DNA from: Bolinopsis microptera
Lineage: Eukaryota; Ctenophora; Tentaculata; Lobata; Bolinopsidae
DNA: 64,000 nt
Assembly (NCBI RefSeq): GCF_026151205.1
Contig: NC_087073.1
Coordinates: forward strand, 17,193,837 to 17,257,836
Direction: 5' to 3'
Of the stretch, positions 1-8,502 are shown piece after piece. Both the position numbers and the translations under genes were made by a program. Positions within the stretch are counted from its first letter, which is position 1, and every line of letters starts with the position of its first letter. The notes under the pieces were generated by a model. That model worked only from the letters and a program-made list of their open reading frames with translations, was not told the origin of the DNA and made no database searches.

Positions 1-100
1 TTCTCTCATTTACTATATTGATATTACTAGTGTCGATAATTGTATCATATTATTGAGATTGTTTCAATTTGTTGTCTCATAATCTTTTCTACTCTTGCAG

Positions 101-1571
101 GAAATAGTTTCTATGGCTATTCTATAATGAATAAGGCTCGACATACAGACGTTAAAATAGTCAATGCGGCGACAGCTTCAGACCTGATCAACAATCCCCG
201 ATTTTCTACCTTGGATGAACTTTCGGACACCTGCTTTGAGGTTGTTATTTGAATTGTGATTTTTAATGTCTCGCTTTTTCAAAATTTTGTATATCTAGGA
301 ACATATTAATGTAATATACATCACGATAAACTTATAAAATATTTATTAGTGTACAATTTCAGGTCACGTCGAAGAAGAGAACGATCAGACATAACTTACC
401 TATTCAAATCGGATTTTTTGTCTACTCGTATGCGAAATTACGAATGTTATCTTTTTATTTTGATGTATTACTTAAATTCATCCCTCGATCCTTGTTCTCG
501 CTTTGTGAGATGGACACAGGTTAGTCGGCACCGCGCACGTACATTTACTTTACAATTTACAACTATTAAATATTCTGAATCTGACAGTGTTCGTGACAGT
601 CAAACGACTTGTATTAATTGTATATAATTCACAGATTCATTGTACATGGCGCTTGCAGCCGACACACTGGATGAGTTGGTCACTCCTAAGCTACAATCGC
701 AATGGAATCAAGCTAAATTCCAGTGGTTCCCGAGAACAGATACAGCTGAAAATGTTGCATATGATAAACGAACTCCAGGTTAATTTACTGCCTTACACTA
801 TAAAGACTTAAACTTCGAATGTATAATGTTTTCATATTTTAACTGGTTACCTGGTTACCTGGTAATCTGGTTATCTGGATTATTTCGTATCTATGGTACT
901 TATTATTGGCTACATATTATTAATATATAATACTCAGTTACTTTTCAGGATTGTTTAAGGTGGAATGGAGTGGCGGCGGTTTTGTAGGTTTGTCGGCTAA
1001 AACCTATTTCTGTTTCGAACCTGATGCCAAACAGAAAGAGAACCCAAATGTAGTTCCCTCTGGGACCCCATTCTTCCTAAAATTGCCAAATCCTTAAAGT
1101 CCAGACCATCTGGCATTTCCTTCTCAACCTCAACAGAAGACTAAATTTTTATTGACATTGTACTGTATTTTTCACTTTCCCACCCACACCTCCCCCACCC
1201 TCCATCCCTGACACCACTCAATCACATATAAGCATTGTCCACCACATCACATTCAGCTGACGACGATTAACACATGTTTATCGAAAGCTTCTACAAGTTA
1301 AATCATCGTATCTCTTATATGTTTTTAACCCAACTCCACTCAGAAAGAGAAGTGTTCGACAAAAGGCATCAACAAGGCAGCTCAGGTCACTATAGACCAT
1401 TTCCGTTCAGTTCTGCAAACGAAGCAAAGTGTCAGCTCAACAAACAGAGGCTTCATTGTCAAGAACAACACCATGCTGAGCTATCGAATGGAAAGAAAGG
1501 GCTTGAGCTACTTTTACTGTAAAAGGAAGATACTTGATGACGGAGTTAGCACCACATTTTTAGACATCTAG
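101..1571 (+). CDS. polB: Protein-primed family B DNA polymerase of a Polinton/Maverick, 3' half, intron-split
   Basis: Replicative polymerase of Polinton/adintovirus elements, which copies the linear element by protein priming. Exons read from the sequence are 101-240, 363-519, 635-778, 949-1049 and 1344-1571 (stop TAG); all introns between them are GT...AG, and base 100 ends the intron before the first. The first exon carries the motif B core GNSFYG. The second ends inside the metal-binding motif C (DTDS), whose second Asp codon is split by the intron at 520-634. The fourth exon has the KTY motif. The last exon contains KGINK, FIVKNN and the typical closing segment FYCKRKILDDG. Joining phases agree at every junction; the 1050-1343 intron is the least certain because the upstream exon also reads on to a stop at 1095. 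The 5' half (exonuclease and priming regions) lies outside the window. It converges on the protease gene. Confidence 0.85.
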
Positions 1572-1714
1572 TTGTAAAGAAATTGGACACAGTTATGGAT
1601 TTTCAAAATAGAATAATATTACTACATCAACATACCGATTATTTAAATCTAATTTTAAATAATTTAAAACATATTGATCGTTTTTTTGGCTAAATTGTTA
1701 CTCAAGATTCAACG

Positions 1715-2164
1715 TCACCGAATTTCGTCTAAATAATTTGAAACAAGCTTATCATTTTCCGCTAAATGTACACTAAATACAGACAGACAGGATTTAAAAC
1801 TACGCTTGCTCAGCTCTCTAATGAAATAAACACAATAAGCACCGCAAGCGTTTGAAGTTAAACGCTGCAACCACTTTCTGTTACGTGAGATAGTCTCATC
1901 CCCGATGTAACTTTTTATTGCTAGGGTAAAATTAGCTTCAAAAGTAGCGTCGTTGTAATTTCGCCCATAACTGTCGATAAAGTAAATCCTCCCGTGTTTG
2001 CGCTGTAACACCAGCCAGTGGTCACCAGGTGACGACGAATTACCAGTATTAATCACCAAACTAAAATCTTCATCAAGTTTTGGTGGTAAAATGTCGTACG
2101 CAAAATTAGCGCCCCGAAAATGACTGACGTCAGCTAATGTTTTGTCAATCTCTAGCGTATCCAT
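1715..2164 (-). CDS. Adenain-like cysteine protease (C5/Ulp1 fold)
   Basis: Maturation protease that cleaves capsid and core precursors in adenoviruses and Polintons. The 149-residue ORF is a normal full length for this family. The catalytic His is in GDHWLVL (about residue 48), the acidic residue in YFIDSYG (about 64), and the Cys in SNACGAYC (about 107). The start resembles family starts, with FAYDILP near residue 23. A TATA box lies 28 nt upstream of this ATG, which supports the start. It ends 143 bp from the convergent polymerase gene and is the first gene of the minus-strand structural block. No damage is visible. Confidence 0.88.
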   Translation of the reverse strand: MDTLEIDKTLADVSHFRGANFAYDILPPKLDEDFSLVINTGNSSSPGDHWLVLQRKHGRIYFIDSYGRNYNDATFEANFTLAIKSYIGDETISRNRKWLQRLTSNACGAYCVYFIRELSKRSFKSCLSVFSVHLAENDKLVSNYLDEIR

Positions 2165-2191
2165 ATGGTCACATCAATGACAGATTCATTG

Positions 2192-2199
2192 CTTATATA
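2192..2199 (-). promoter_or_regulatory. TATA box upstream of the protease gene
   Basis: On the minus strand the sequence reads TATATAAG, 28 nt before the protease ATG. The same motif and spacing recur before several other genes of this block. Confidence 0.55.
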
Positions 2200-2213
2200 C
2201 CATAAATGGAGGC

Positions 2214-3561
2214 TTATATCACGATTACCTGACGATCGTTTGTCACCTCTATAATTTCATCATACCAGGCTAAAACCATCAATACCCTCCCTGCTGGGGC
2301 AGCTTTTGGGAACTCTAGCTGGAGTCGCACAGTTCCGCTTCTTTGTAAATTCAGGGCTTTCTGATTCCCGCCACTAGCGTCTTGACTCAAATCAATGAAT
2401 TGGGCTGGATACGCTCCATAATAATGCTGTAGAAGATTATCACCGCTATTAATATATCCGGATTGATTGAGAAAAGCGTCCCACATGTATGTGTAGTCGT
2501 CGTTTCCTATACGTTCAACGTTACGTGGAAAATGTTCACGCCCATTAACGTATTCCTGCAGTGACTTTAGGGGATGTAATGAGAATGCGTTTTTGGAGCG
2601 AGTTTTCCCAAAACTCGCACGATCCTGGACACCAATTAAAAAAGAGTGTGGTAGTGTTGAGCCAAATATCGATGATACAGTCAGATCCGCTGCTCCTTCT
2701 GGAATAGAATGAAAACTCAAAACGCTCTTGTCGGTATGATAAATTGCATTTTCTTTTTTCAGCCTCTGTTCAATTATGTTAAAGACAGCGTCCTGTGGTC
2801 TCTGAAACGTGCAGCGTAACATTATTTTATCGAACTTCACTTTGTCTGTATGATTGTCGGGAGATAGGAGAATGAACTCTGAATAATTTTTGGTTAGTGT
2901 CACTTGCAATGCAAGTGACACTAACCAAAAATTGCAAGTCTTGCATCTCCAATTCTGACGGAAGTAGCTTGTCCTGTTTGAATATGCTAGCATCGAGGTC
3001 AGAAACTAGGCAGACCTTTTTACCTAGAGCTATGTTTTTAGCTCTATCTTGTCCACCACCGTTCACAACAGCTGTACCTGTATCAGGGAAGAAAGCAACG
3101 TCTTCAGAATGAGCCTTAGTTTTAACAGTATCGATCCAGTATCCTTCTTTGGAGTGTAAATGAGGGTGACAACCCGATCGTGTGTTCAAAGTGGTTTCCC
3201 AGAACTTCGAAATAGCATAAGCATTATCGAATGATTGAACTAAGGAGGCGGATCCAGCAGTAATTTCAACATTCCTGTATAATGCAGCTGCCAAGTGCGG
3301 GAGAGTACTGACCGGGTGATTTGCTTCAGGATTTGCGTCGGCCGCCGTCAAGACACGAATTTCACTCACAATTTGAACATTTTGCAGCATCATTTTTGAC
3401 ATGGCCGGAATTATAAACGTCAAAGTGTCAGAAGCTTCAATAGATGTTGTCGGAAAAATATCGATAGTCTTTGTTTCAACAATTCCAGTTTGTGTGTGAA
3501 TTGTTTCCCAAAGGTGTAAATTTGAAGGCAGAGCCTCCACAGATTTAACATATTTGGTCAT
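2214..3561 (-). pseudogene. MCP: Double jelly-roll major capsid protein, frame broken
   Basis: Hexon-like capsid subunit of Polinton/adintoviruses. Two overlapping minus-strand frames cover it: the N-terminal part (2827-3561) and the C-terminal part (2214-2993). The N part has the pattern of the first jelly roll, including LPHLAAALYRNVEI and an aromatic-rich helix around KFWETTL, then a segment like the family's SDL..IF.QD..LP region. The C part has the second jelly roll and ends with LAWYDEIIEV and a short hydrophobic tail. The frames meet at a perfect inverted repeat (2885-2933), which explains the break. Neither half has an internal stop before the junction, so the damage looks recent or could be a sequence artefact. 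A TATA box lies 48 nt upstream of the ATG. Confidence 0.82.
2885..2933. repeat. Perfect 24-bp inverted repeat inside the capsid gene
   Basis: Arms 2885-2908 and 2910-2933 are exact reverse complements separated by one base. The centre reads CACTTGCA-A-TGCAAGTG. It sits where the capsid reading frame changes, as expected for a snap-back (template-switch) duplication. Confidence 0.9.
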
Positions 3562-3608
3562 CGTGCTGTTAGTGTTAAGTCAAGAATGAGAGCCAGCTTA
3601 CAACCGGC

Positions 3609-3616
3609 TTTATAAA
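3609..3616 (-). promoter_or_regulatory. TATA box upstream of the capsid gene
   Basis: TTTATAAA within a short palindrome (CTTTATAAAG), 48 nt before the capsid ATG on the minus strand. Confidence 0.5.
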
Positions 3617-3618
3617 GC

Positions 3619-3960
3619 CTAGGAGAGCGTCCCGTATTTCGGTTTTTTGACGTTTTTGTTGATCTTATCTGTGGAGATGGCATTTCCCAATTTCCTGACT
3701 CCGTAATTTGCTCCTTTTTCGATACCCTTAACTGCTAATTTTTGAAGCTCTGGCTTGGCTAATTCGATGCCACTTCTTAAAAGTGACTTACCTATTGGCA
3801 CGACTTGTTTAAACATCTTTTTCAGAAAACCGCCGATTCCGAACCCGGTCTGATTATTAAAATGATAGACTCTCAAGTCGTTATTCAAAGCGTTTTTGAA
3901 AGCTTGCTCCGATGAGCGGTTTGGTGTATAAGTTTGACGCATTCTGTCAGGACAGTTCAA
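3619..3960 (-). CDS. Small basic protein, adenovirus pVI/pX-like minor virion protein
   Basis: 113 residues, net basic. A glycine-rich site (GFGIGG, about residues 40-45) is followed by an amphipathic basic segment (LKKMFKQVVPIGKSLL) and a Lys-rich tail. In adenoviruses and Polintons, small proteins of this kind sit next to the capsid gene, are cut by the viral protease at Gly-rich sites, and act on membranes or DNA. The position between capsid and penton-like genes supports that role. Sequence identity to a named protein cannot be judged here, so pVI-like is an inference from composition and context. A TATATAAG box lies 30 nt upstream of its ATG. Confidence 0.6.
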   Translation of the reverse strand: MNCPDRMRQTYTPNRSSEQAFKNALNNDLRVYHFNNQTGFGIGGFLKKMFKQVVPIGKSLLRSGIELAKPELQKLAVKGIEKGANYGVRKLGNAISTDKINKNVKKPKYGTLS

Positions 3961-3989
3961 TAATTAATTGCAAATGAAATGTTCACCTA

Positions 3990-3997
3990 CTTATATA
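3990..3997 (-). promoter_or_regulatory. TATA box upstream of the pVI-like gene
   Basis: Minus-strand TATATAAG, 30 nt before the ATG at 3960, identical to the box before the protease gene. Confidence 0.55.
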
Positions 3998-4014
3998 GCT
4001 ACGAATCAATCGGA

Positions 4015-4794
4015 TTAGAATTGAGGTCTTCTAATGTGTAAGTTTAAAATAGTGGGATAGTCCACATTCGTAATTGAATCACAAACAGATCCGCATCCCG
4101 ATGAATGGTCAAATTTGACGTCCTCACCATTTTGGTCTGTGATAATGAAACTCAGGTCTGTGAAAGAACTTACGGAAAGTGGCTTGTAGCTTGGATTCTG
4201 AAATTCGTGGAAGCTGTACCCCTTTTTGGATCGTAACGGAATACAGGTCATCAATCTCGCAAATGTATTATTGATTATGGAATCTTTCACCACGCTCGAA
4301 TAAAGAAGACCACATACGACTGTGGTTTTCAGTGGGTAATCGTCAACTTCAATCTTATTCTTGTCAGCTGTATCTTTATAGCACCCAAAGATTTCAAAGA
4401 GAGGAGATTTTTCATCAAATGAGAAATTTTCTGTTCTCTGGGACAACTTCAAAATATTTCGACCATTCAAATCGATCTCAAAAGTTGGAGGATCCTTTAA
4501 ATTTGATCTTTTTCCATCATAATCTTCATCAAAAGTTTGATTCATTACTTTGTAGGCGGCCCTTAAAATTTCGCATGATCTATCATAAAAGCCATTTGAA
4601 ATTTCGAAACGTGAGATTTTTCCGCCTTTGATGACTGCAAAACTGTTATTTTTTTCTGTTACATTGAATATTGGCGCATGGTATATGCTTTTGACGGCAA
4701 TTTCATATCCATCTGTGAGATTGATTACGCTATTGAAGCTTGAAGAAAATCTACTCAGGGAGTCTCCGCTTGTCACGGTGATGTACTGCTCCAT
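4015..4794 (-). CDS. Penton-like minor capsid protein (single jelly roll)
   Basis: 259 residues, close to the usual size of the Polinton minor capsid protein that forms pentamers at capsid vertices. The N-terminus has the family look (serines, then LTDGYEIAVKSIYHAP, where others have a Pro/Asn strand followed by a W/YEVAL strand). The C-terminus has the closing strands (LSFIITDQNGEDVKF and LNLHIRR). The gene lies between the capsid and ATPase genes, as in other Polintons. Its start overlaps the next upstream gene by 44 nt. A TATAAAT box lies 38 nt upstream. A second, more distant penton-like gene is at 10543-11343. Confidence 0.75.
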   Translation of the reverse strand: MEQYITVTSGDSLSRFSSSFNSVINLTDGYEIAVKSIYHAPIFNVTEKNNSFAVIKGGKISRFEISNGFYDRSCEILRAAYKVMNQTFDEDYDGKRSNLKDPPTFEIDLNGRNILKLSQRTENFSFDEKSPLFEIFGCYKDTADKNKIEVDDYPLKTTVVCGLLYSSVVKDSIINNTFARLMTCIPLRSKKGYSFHEFQNPSYKPLSVSSFTDLSFIITDQNGEDVKFDHSSGCGSVCDSITNVDYPTILNLHIRRPQF

Positions 4795-5026
4795 TTTTTC
4801 GAATAATGGATTTTGAGGTTTGATTTGGTTTATTTATAGAGCCCGTAGTCTGTATTTTAGAGTCTACTCTCTTAATTTTAGATCCTAATCTCTTTACATT
4901 AGAAGCAGTGCGTTTTTTAGACTTTGATTTTTTCACATTAATCTTATCCTTCTGAACAAGTCGGTCTGGGACGTCAATGCTTTTCCTGATAGACGGTTGA
5001 TCTGCTGAAACCAATAGAAATCTCAT
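4751..5026 (-). CDS. Lys/Arg-rich core-like protein
   Basis: 91 residues dominated by Lys, Arg and Ser (for example KKSKSKKRTASNVKRLGSK), with no globular domain visible. This composition suits a DNA-condensing core protein such as adenovirus VII or X; that role is inferred. It overlaps the penton-like gene downstream by 44 nt and the next gene upstream by 4 nt (ATGA), so it looks translated from a shared transcript. The N-terminal 25 residues (FLLVSADQPSIRKSIDVPDR) are less basic. Confidence 0.55.
   Translation of the reverse strand: MRFLLVSADQPSIRKSIDVPDRLVQKDKINVKKSKSKKRTASNVKRLGSKIKRVDSKIQTTGSINKPNQTSKSIIRKNGAVHHRDKRRLPE
4832..4838 (-). promoter_or_regulatory. TATA box upstream of the penton-like gene
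   Basis: Minus-strand TATAAAT, 38 nt before the penton-like ATG at 4794. It lies inside the upstream basic ORF. Confidence 0.5.
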
Positions 5027-5346
5027 AATATTGCCGGGATAAGAGGCAGCACCGTCTTCAATATAGTTTGAAATATTGAGCCGCCTTTTTGTACCTTGGT
5101 ATTTATAGATTTGTTGGTACCCTTAGCCAGTGACTTGATGAATTTTCTGTGAGGTTTTAGTTTCTTTACGTGCTTTTTCTCGAGTCGTAAAGTCCCATTT
5201 AAAATGTATCGGCATAAAGCCTTGATTGCTTTATGCATATCCGGGGTGTTTTTTAGAATAATGATGGCATTGTTTCTTTTAGCTTTTGACAGCATCTTTA
5301 ATGCTCCATGGTGTGATTTAATGCTCATGTGAATACGCTTGGGCAT
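5023..5346 (-). CDS. Basic protein with a KGG site and hydrophobic C-terminus
   Basis: 107 residues. The N-terminal two thirds are basic (RRYIL-type helices, KKHVKKLKPHRK); the end is QKGGSIFQ followed by a hydrophobic helix (LKTVLPLIPAIL). A basic body, a Gly-Gly site and a hydrophobic tail are common in one conserved small Polinton virion protein, and the Gly-Gly site could be a protease site. The function is inferred. It overlaps the ATPase gene by 22 nt and the following basic ORF by 4 nt. Confidence 0.6.
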   Translation of the reverse strand: MPKRIHMSIKSHHGALKMLSKAKRNNAIIILKNTPDMHKAIKALCRYILNGTLRLEKKHVKKLKPHRKFIKSLAKGTNKSINTKVQKGGSIFQTILKTVLPLIPAIL

Positions 5347-5951
5347 TGCTCAAAGTAATCAGTCGTAACTAACAGCTCCTCTGGTACAAATGGGTGAAAC
5401 GAAAGTAATACGAAATCAAACGGTTTCACATATTTATAGGCTGAGAGTAGCAACTCTTGTCTCGTTCCCAAAATTTGTCTACCTAATCTGGCAACTTGTG
5501 AAAAATTTTTCTTATTTTTGAAAAGAAGCAGATACTGACTATTATTAGATATCAACCTATAGAGTTCATTATTCAGAAACAAACTGTGAGATATAAAGAT
5601 TGTAGTTGTGTTCTTGTGTGACGATCCTGCTATGAAGTGTTGTGCAAGTGCTCTATTCAGTTCGAGAATGAGGTCATCGCAAATAAAGAGTTTTGGTCCC
5701 TTATATTTATCAATTACACTAAGATCGAGACCTTTCACAAATGTTATTGGTGGGTTTGATTTATCTTTTTGCCAGTTTTCGAACTCTTCTTGATAAGCAC
5801 CATACAAGTAAAATATCTTACTAGGCATCGGGTCAATCAGCTTCTCGCGAACAATCCTCAATACAGCAGTAGTCTTGCCTGACCCACTTGAACCAATCAC
5901 CAAGATATTTGAATTTGCAATAAATTTAATCGACATTCTGGAGCTCCTCAC
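5325..5951 (-). CDS. FtsK/HerA-family genome-packaging ATPase
   Basis: ATPase that pumps DNA into the capsid. Walker A is GSSGSGKT (about residues 20-27), Walker B is LFICDDL (about 90), and the sensor-like strand TTTIFISHS follows near residue 120. The 208-residue length is normal for Polinton and adenovirus-IVa2-like or A32-like packaging ATPases. A second Met at 5936 (SIKFIANSN) is an equally good start. In either case the 5' end overlaps or abuts the integrase 3' end (stop at 5926-5928). The frame is intact. Confidence 0.88.
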   Translation of the reverse strand: MRSSRMSIKFIANSNILVIGSSGSGKTTAVLRIVREKLIDPMPSKIFYLYGAYQEEFENWQKDKSNPPITFVKGLDLSVIDKYKGPKLFICDDLILELNRALAQHFIAGSSHKNTTTIFISHSLFLNNELYRLISNNSQYLLLFKNKKNFSQVARLGRQILGTRQELLLSAYKYVKPFDFVLLSFHPFVPEELLVTTDYFEQCPSVFT

Positions 5952-6824
5952 TGTAGAAAGATCCTAGTACAGGCTCTTTATCCTTATCTTCAAGTAAGAA
6001 TGTTTTTGGTTGCGTATCAAGTAATGCTTTTATACGAAATATTTCGTTCGTCCAACGCTCTTCATACTCTTTAGCAAAATCTCTCTTGTATGTTATAATT
6101 CGCACTTTTTGTCCTACTTTAAATTTTGCTGGCTCTGTTTTAAAGCCAGGATATAACCGTAATCCTTTTCAGAAACTTTTGCTGGTTTCATTTTTATTGA
6201 CGAGTGGTAACTATTATTGTAGGCATACACCAAATCGTCAATATGGTTGACCCAATTGTTATTCTTATATTTTGTAAATAGTCTTCCTATTTTCCCTCGT
6301 AATGTCCTCTGTACCCTTTCTACCAAAGATGCTTTCGTTTGCGAATAAACGTAGTACATCTTGGGACCAAAAGCCTCTAACATTCTATTAACATCAACAT
6401 TAAAAAATTCGGAGCCCCGGTCACACATGAGACGTTTAGGTCTTTCAGTCATTATTAACAGAGCGAGTGCTTTAACAATCGACTTTGCTGACTTATCCTT
6501 TAAAGTTTTGACCCAAACAAATCTCGAAAAACAATCAATAACGACACACAAATATCTTATATTGTCATTTTCTCCTTTAAATTTTTGAAAGTCCAATAAA
6601 TCAATTTGCCAAAGATCTTTTGGTGCGTGGGTCCATGTTTTCCGAAATCGTTTAGGGCGAATAGCTTTTTTATGTAAAGTGTAAGCATCTAATTTACGTA
6701 GAGTATGTGAAATTTCCTTCTTCGTCACTTTAGGATATACTTTCTTCACTTCTCGAAAAAATTTGTCGGCACCACTATATGATCCGGGAAAGCCTAGATC
6801 TAAGTAGAGTTTTGATAGATTCAT
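5926..6824 (-). pseudogene. Retroviral-type (rve) integrase with a frameshift near its C-terminus
   Basis: Integrates the element into the host genome. The main frame (6114-6824) has the N-terminal FPGSYSGADKF segment, a linker with YTLHKK, and the catalytic triad: Asp in WQIDLLDF, Asp in MCDRGSEF and Glu in LVERVQRTL, followed by YNNSYHSSI. The SH3-like C-terminal domain continues in a different frame from about 6160 to the stop at 5926-5928 (residues such as GQKVRI and GSFYSEEL). A single frameshift around 6145-6165 therefore separates core and C-domain. The 5' end overlaps the membrane-protein gene by 50 nt. Confidence 0.85.
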
Positions 6825-7332
6825 TTTTAGTGTATAGCAACAGAAGCAAACTAGCCGTTGATATTATTACCAATGCAAAAATTAGACCAAAATCTAATCG
6901 AGGCTTGCATTTATACGAGAAAGGTTCGACATGAACCAGAGGATCGTGGTATTCAGAGTCACCCCCTATCACGCTAGTAAGGTTACATAGGTAATACTCG
7001 GAGTCAAATTTCATTGGGCGGTGAATAGTTCCTTCGTAAAGCACGAGTTTCATTTTTTGGTGATTTACTTTCGGTGATAAACCATTCCACTCGAAAAGGA
7101 GCGTTGAGCTGTTTCTAGCTGTGTAGAGTGCATAATTTATTTCATTCTGACCTAACCACAGCTCAAATTGTCCATTTCTATGATGAAAATACGCGTAATT
7201 GCTCGAACCGTTAAACAGAAAATACTCAAGACATTTTGGATCAAATGAAATCTTAAAATTTTCAAATTTGGACAATTCTACAGTTAATACGACAACAATC
7301 ACTAAAGAAAAATTCAATAATATATTTCGCAT
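6775..7332 (-). CDS. Type I membrane glycoprotein of unknown function
   Basis: 185 residues. There is a hydrophobic N-terminal signal (LLNFSLVIVVVLTV), then a polar ectodomain of about 130 residues with three N-glycosylation sequons (NGSS, NSST, NLTS) and a few Cys. A single transmembrane helix (GLIFALVIISTASLLLLL, about residues 150-168) precedes a short basic tail. The topology is that of a viral surface or accessory glycoprotein. I recognise no family. It sits inside the Polinton block with its own TATA box 37 nt upstream and overlaps the integrase start. A role at the cell surface or in the virion is possible but not shown. Confidence 0.6.
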   Translation of the reverse strand: MRNILLNFSLVIVVVLTVELSKFENFKISFDPKCLEYFLFNGSSNYAYFHHRNGQFELWLGQNEINYALYTARNSSTLLFEWNGLSPKVNHQKMKLVLYEGTIHRPMKFDSEYYLCNLTSVIGGDSEYHDPLVHVEPFSYKCKPRLDFGLIFALVIISTASLLLLLYTKNESIKTLLRSRLSRII

Positions 7333-7368
7333 CTTGAAACTTAATGAGATTCTAAATGTGAACAGTGT

Positions 7369-7378
7369 CCTTATATAA
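7369..7378 (-). promoter_or_regulatory. TATA box upstream of the membrane glycoprotein
   Basis: Minus-strand TTATATAAGG, 37 nt before the ATG at 7332. It overlaps the stop region of the preceding ORF, which argues for a separate transcript. Confidence 0.5.
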
Positions 7379-7901
7379 CATCTCGGTAGTCAACTTTCCC
7401 ACAAGCCGTTAGAATGGTTTTGTCTTTGTGTCGCCACCCTTCTATCTCAACTACGTCATCTTCTGTGATATCGTCCAATAAATTATATAACCATGATTTG
7501 CTTGCAATTGTTATTGGAAAGACCATATCATCTTTTTGAAGAAATAACTCTAAGTAGCCACGGGAGTAGTTTTTATATAGGACTGTCCACTTTCCCTTTA
7601 ATCGCTGGATTTCATTGTCATGTTTTAAGACGCACTGCTCTGCTGTCAATGGAAGCTTACAAATATCACATGACTTGAATTCGCATCTTATTATTGATTC
7701 TAAAACAAATCGCCTGCATCCATCGCGGGTTGTATAGTTACCAGATAACAGTACACCGGCCCCCAACTCTATTTCATCTTGTAACTCAGCGGTCACCCGA
7801 AATAAGTAGACATCGGATTGAAATCCTGTTTCCACAACGACCACAATTCTGGTGTATTTTTCGCGCTCAGTGATATCATAGATTGTTCCCTGGAGCAGCA
7901 T
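7371..7901 (-). CDS. Probable OB-fold protein (single-stranded DNA-binding candidate)
   Basis: 176 residues, alternating beta-type segments. Near the middle is a Cys pair cluster (RCEFKSCDICKLPL) that could bind zinc. The C-terminal third (strand, DDVVEIEGWRHKDKTILTACGKV) has the rhythm of an OB-fold, and the first 60 residues may hold another. Adintoviruses and adenoviruses need an ssDNA-binding protein, which makes this the best candidate here. That is inference from pattern only. It overlaps the next upstream gene by 26 nt. Confidence 0.5.
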   Translation of the reverse strand: MLLQGTIYDITEREKYTRIVVVVETGFQSDVYLFRVTAELQDEIELGAGVLLSGNYTTRDGCRRFVLESIIRCEFKSCDICKLPLTAEQCVLKHDNEIQRLKGKWTVLYKNYSRGYLELFLQKDDMVFPITIASKSWLYNLLDDITEDDVVEIEGWRHKDKTILTACGKVDYRDVI

Positions 7902-8472
7902 CTTGAGAAGTGATAGCCTTTTTACTGCGTTTTGCTTTTATCAGCTTCTTGTCAGATGAAGGTTGTCGCTTTAAACTGCTGCATTCAGTCGGTTTGGGTT
8001 TTACAGACCCATCCAAGGTACTTTCTATGACAATAGATTCAGCAGCCGATCTAGAATCTTTTTGTCCATAAATGGCGTGATCGTTTTGATGTGTGATGTA
8101 CTTTCCATACATTATTGCTTCAGGTGTGCTGACATTAAGAAAGATTTCTGCCAGTTGAATGTAGTCTCTTCGATTTAGGGCAAACCATCCAAATTGTAAA
8201 ATGAATTGATCGAAAAGATACTCAAGATCAATGACAACACGCCCCAAGTATCGGCGAATTTTATCCATCAAACTCAACTCGTTGTGAAAATGTAAAAGTG
8301 GACTGATAACACCGTTTCTGCAGGCCAAGCATTCTTCAACGCACATTGTTATGCATCTTTGCACAATCTCAGCTGTCACATAACCCAGCCAGGTTCTACT
8401 GCTAGAATTACTTAGTTTCAAAGTCATGACAAACACAAACGTAATACACAGAAATGAGAGTTTTACTGTCAC
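7876..8472 (-). CDS. Polinton-block protein with Cys cluster, unknown function
   Basis: 198 residues. The first 20 are hydrophobic (LSFLCITFVFVMTL) and could be a signal peptide. Next comes a Cys cluster (RCITMCVEECLACR) followed by SPLLHFHNELSLMDKIRRYL, a pattern I associate, without being able to verify it, with a conserved unknown protein of animal Polintons. The C-terminus is Lys/Ser-rich (KRSKKA). A TATA box lies only 8 nt before the ATG at 8472. A transcript from it would favour the Met at 8427, which removes most of the hydrophobic leader. Start and localisation are therefore open. Confidence 0.5.
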   Translation of the reverse strand: MTVKLSFLCITFVFVMTLKLSNSSSRTWLGYVTAEIVQRCITMCVEECLACRNGVISPLLHFHNELSLMDKIRRYLGRVVIDLEYLFDQFILQFGWFALNRRDYIQLAEIFLNVSTPEAIMYGKYITHQNDHAIYGQKDSRSAAESIVIESTLDGSVKPKPTECSSLKRQPSSDKKLIKAKRSKKAITSQDAAPGNNL

Positions 8473-8479
8473 GCCTCTG

Positions 8480-8486
8480 TTTTATA
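8480..8486 (-). promoter_or_regulatory. TATA box close to an ORF start
   Basis: Minus-strand TATAAAA, 8 nt from the first ATG (8472) and 53 nt from the second (8427). By the spacing seen elsewhere in the block it would serve the second. Confidence 0.45.
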
Positions 8487-8502
8487 GGACGAGTCTATGA
8501 CG

